Source of the DNA: Microbaculum marinum
Lineage (GTDB): Bacteria > Pseudomonadota > Alphaproteobacteria > Rhizobiales > Tepidamorphaceae
DNA length: 64,000 nt
Strand: one strand, 5' to 3'
Assembly (NCBI RefSeq): GCF_042646165.1
Contig: NZ_JBHRTC010000021.1
The notes under the pieces were generated by a model, which made no database searches, was not told where the DNA came from, and worked only from the letters and a program-made list of their open reading frames with translations. Each line of letters starts with the position of its first letter. The stretch's first letter is position 1. Of the stretch, positions 62,728 to 64,000 are shown piece by piece. The position numbers and the translations under genes were made by a program.

Positions 62728-64000
62728 TTAGCCGAGTGGACGGGCCGATCCGGCATTTCGCACGCGTCGTTGCCCCGTGTCTGCCGCCGGATCTTGCGCC
62801 GAGCGTCTAACCGGTGCCACGAGCAACCCGCAGGCAAAGGCAAGAAACGTCGTCATCGCCGTCGTGCGAAGGGGGTAGTCCGCCGCGGAATGGGCGAGCA
62901 GAAGCAGGATCGCGATCGAAGCGGCCCGCGCGAGAGCCCTGTCCACCGGGGCCATCGTCCCGGACCGTCCCCGCCACACCCCGATCGCGGCAACAGAATA
63001 CCAGGCCAGAAATGCGACCGCGACGAGCATAGCGGGCACGCCGCCCTCCAGCCACAGCTCAGCCCAGTCGTTGTGCGCGTGATTGACATAGGCGCTCAAC
63101 ACCACCTCTGGCCTGTCGAACATCTGGTAGACGGCCTCGAAGGTACCGAAGCCGGTACCGAATGGTGCGAAGGCACGCCCCGCCTGCAATGTGATCTCGG
63201 TCATCCGGAGGCGAAGTTCGCCCATCCCCGCGCCGACGTCGAACCGCGACAGGATCCGCTCCAGGGCGAACTGCACGATCAGGATCGTCCCCAGCAACGC
63301 GCCGACCAGGATCGTCAGCCATCCCCGACGGGTAGAGCCGTCTCGTCCGGAACCGGCCAGGAGCGCGCTCGCCACGATCGCCGCCAACGCGAGTACCAGG
63401 CCGGCGCGGGAGCGGGCCATGCCAAGGCCGATCAGGAGGACGACAAGGATCAGCACGCAGGCGATCACCGCCGGCGTGCGCTCGGACCGGCCTTCGTGCA
63501 ACACGGCAAACATCCAGGCGGCGACGAAGGCGATCAGCGAATAGAGGAAAGCGGCATGGTGATTGCGGTTGGCGAAGAAGCCGACGCTGTCGGTCGGATT
63601 GGTGATGGGATAGAAACGCAGCGGGCTCCCGGACCCGCCCGCGATCTGCGCGAGGCCGAGCACCACCGCCACGAATCCGACGGCAATCACGAGGACGCTG
63701 AGCCGCCGACGGGCATCGTAGTTCAGGGAGAGCGTCGCAAGGAAGATCGCAACCGCAGGCAACAGTGACAGCTCGGCACGCCACGTCGCCGCGCCATCGA
63801 GGCTGAGCGGCAGCCAGGGCGGCTCCATGCCGGCCACCCGATATGCCGCGGCGAATTGCTCGCGCCCCGGAAGCGCCGACCAGAGGTCGGGCGGAAGCGG
63901 CACCAGTTGAACGAGGGGAAGGAGAAGAACGGCCGCCAGGATGCCCAGCGGCCAGCGCGTCTGCACAGGGAGGCTGCGGTGCGATATCCGCCATACGGCA
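62728..64000 (-). CDS. O-antigen ligase/polymerase-like membrane protein, 5' partial
   Basis: At least 424 residues visible; the frame is open through the window edge, so the true start lies beyond. About ten membrane helices are seen. The Wzy_C/WaaL domain is shown by FFANRNHHAAFLY, RSRAGLVLALAAIV, FGTGFGTFEAVYQMF and VNHAHNDWAELWLEGG. A GTG at 63966 is in frame but would remove the first membrane segments usual in the family. Last gene of the EPS cluster in view, opposite in strand to the export genes. Confidence 0.9.
   Translation of the reverse strand, partial: AVWRISHRSLPVQTRWPLGILAAVLLLPLVQLVPLPPDLWSALPGREQFAAAYRVAGMEPPWLPLSLDGAATWRAELSLLPAVAIFLATLSLNYDARRRLSVLVIAVGFVAVVLGLAQIAGGSGSPLRFYPITNPTDSVGFFANRNHHAAFLYSLIAFVAAWMFAVLHEGRSERTPAVIACVLILVVLLIGLGMARSRAGLVLALAAIVASALLAGSGRDGSTRRGWLTILVGALLGTILIVQFALERILSRFDVGAGMGELRLRMTEITLQAGRAFAPFGTGFGTFEAVYQMFDRPEVVLSAYVNHAHNDWAELWLEGGVPAMLVAVAFLAWYSVAAIGVWRGRSGTMAPVDRALARAASIAILLLLAHSAADYPLRTTAMTTFLAFACGLLVAPVRRSAQDPAADTGQRRVRNAGSARPLG

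Overview
The window is a high-GC chromosomal segment. It most likely comes from an alphaproteobacterium, probably a soil- or marine-type Hyphomicrobiales or Rhodobacterales relative. The reasons are the guaB / MAPEG / rsmB / guaA neighbourhood, a Hint_2-domain protein, TRAP and BMP-type importers, rlmE next to a Ppx/GppA phosphatase, and GTG or TTG starts with ATGA/GTGA gene overlaps. No rRNA, tRNA or CRISPR array was seen.

Layout. (1) 1-3.9 kb is accessory DNA: the 5' half of an IS110 transposase with a structured leader that could be a bridge RNA, a Hint-domain gene whose 3' end the element seems to have cut, an AT-rich gap, and a hipBA toxin-antitoxin locus. The hipBA locus has four operators at an exact 27-bp period, a leaderless hipB promoter and an ochre stop in hipA. 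(2) 4-10.4 kb holds unrelated single genes: a TPP enzyme, an NnrU-like membrane protein, an I78 inhibitor lipoprotein, an NTF2-like protein, an ArsC-like reductase, a CAP protein and a haloperoxidase-like hydrolase. (3) 10.7-13.1 kb is an enoyl-CoA hydratase / acyl-CoA ligase pair. (4) 13.3-25.2 kb is an AraC regulator followed by an eight-gene catabolic operon: amidohydrolase, COG0523 GTPase, [2Fe-2S] protein, fused Mo-hydroxylase/FAD protein, M20 hydrolase and a TRAP transporter. (5) 25.2-35.9 kb, on the other strand and converging on it, is a ten-gene operon: XRE-cupin regulator, HyuA, HyuB, a small Zn-ribbon protein, a second XRE-cupin regulator, an isochorismatase-type hydrolase and a four-gene BMP-type ABC importer. 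(6) 36-43.6 kb carries guaA, two tandem tiny exported peptides with the same C-terminus, rsmB, MAPEG, a hydrolase, a 2-hydroxyacid dehydrogenase and guaB. (7) 43.7-56.2 kb is housekeeping and mixed: PaiB-like, an ABC-2 exporter, a methyltransferase, an ACT protein, pirin, CPBP, MFS, rlmE, Ppx/GppA, an MBL hydrolase and a degenerate SNase. (8) 56.3-64 kb is an exopolysaccharide cluster: PHP phosphatase, Wza-like, Wzc-like, a J-domain protein, an unknown membrane protein and an O-antigen ligase/polymerase running off the end.

The strongest candidate for an undescribed system is the pair of convergent operons at 14.5-35.9 kb. The right operon looks like uptake and ATP-dependent opening of a cyclic amide or ureide (hydantoin-like) followed by removal of a carbamoyl or amide group. 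The left operon looks like uptake, molybdenum-dependent hydroxylation and hydrolysis of a carboxylated substrate. Substrates are inferred, not shown. The other notable items are the IS110 leader structure, the regular hip operator array with a dead hipA, and the twin small peptides.
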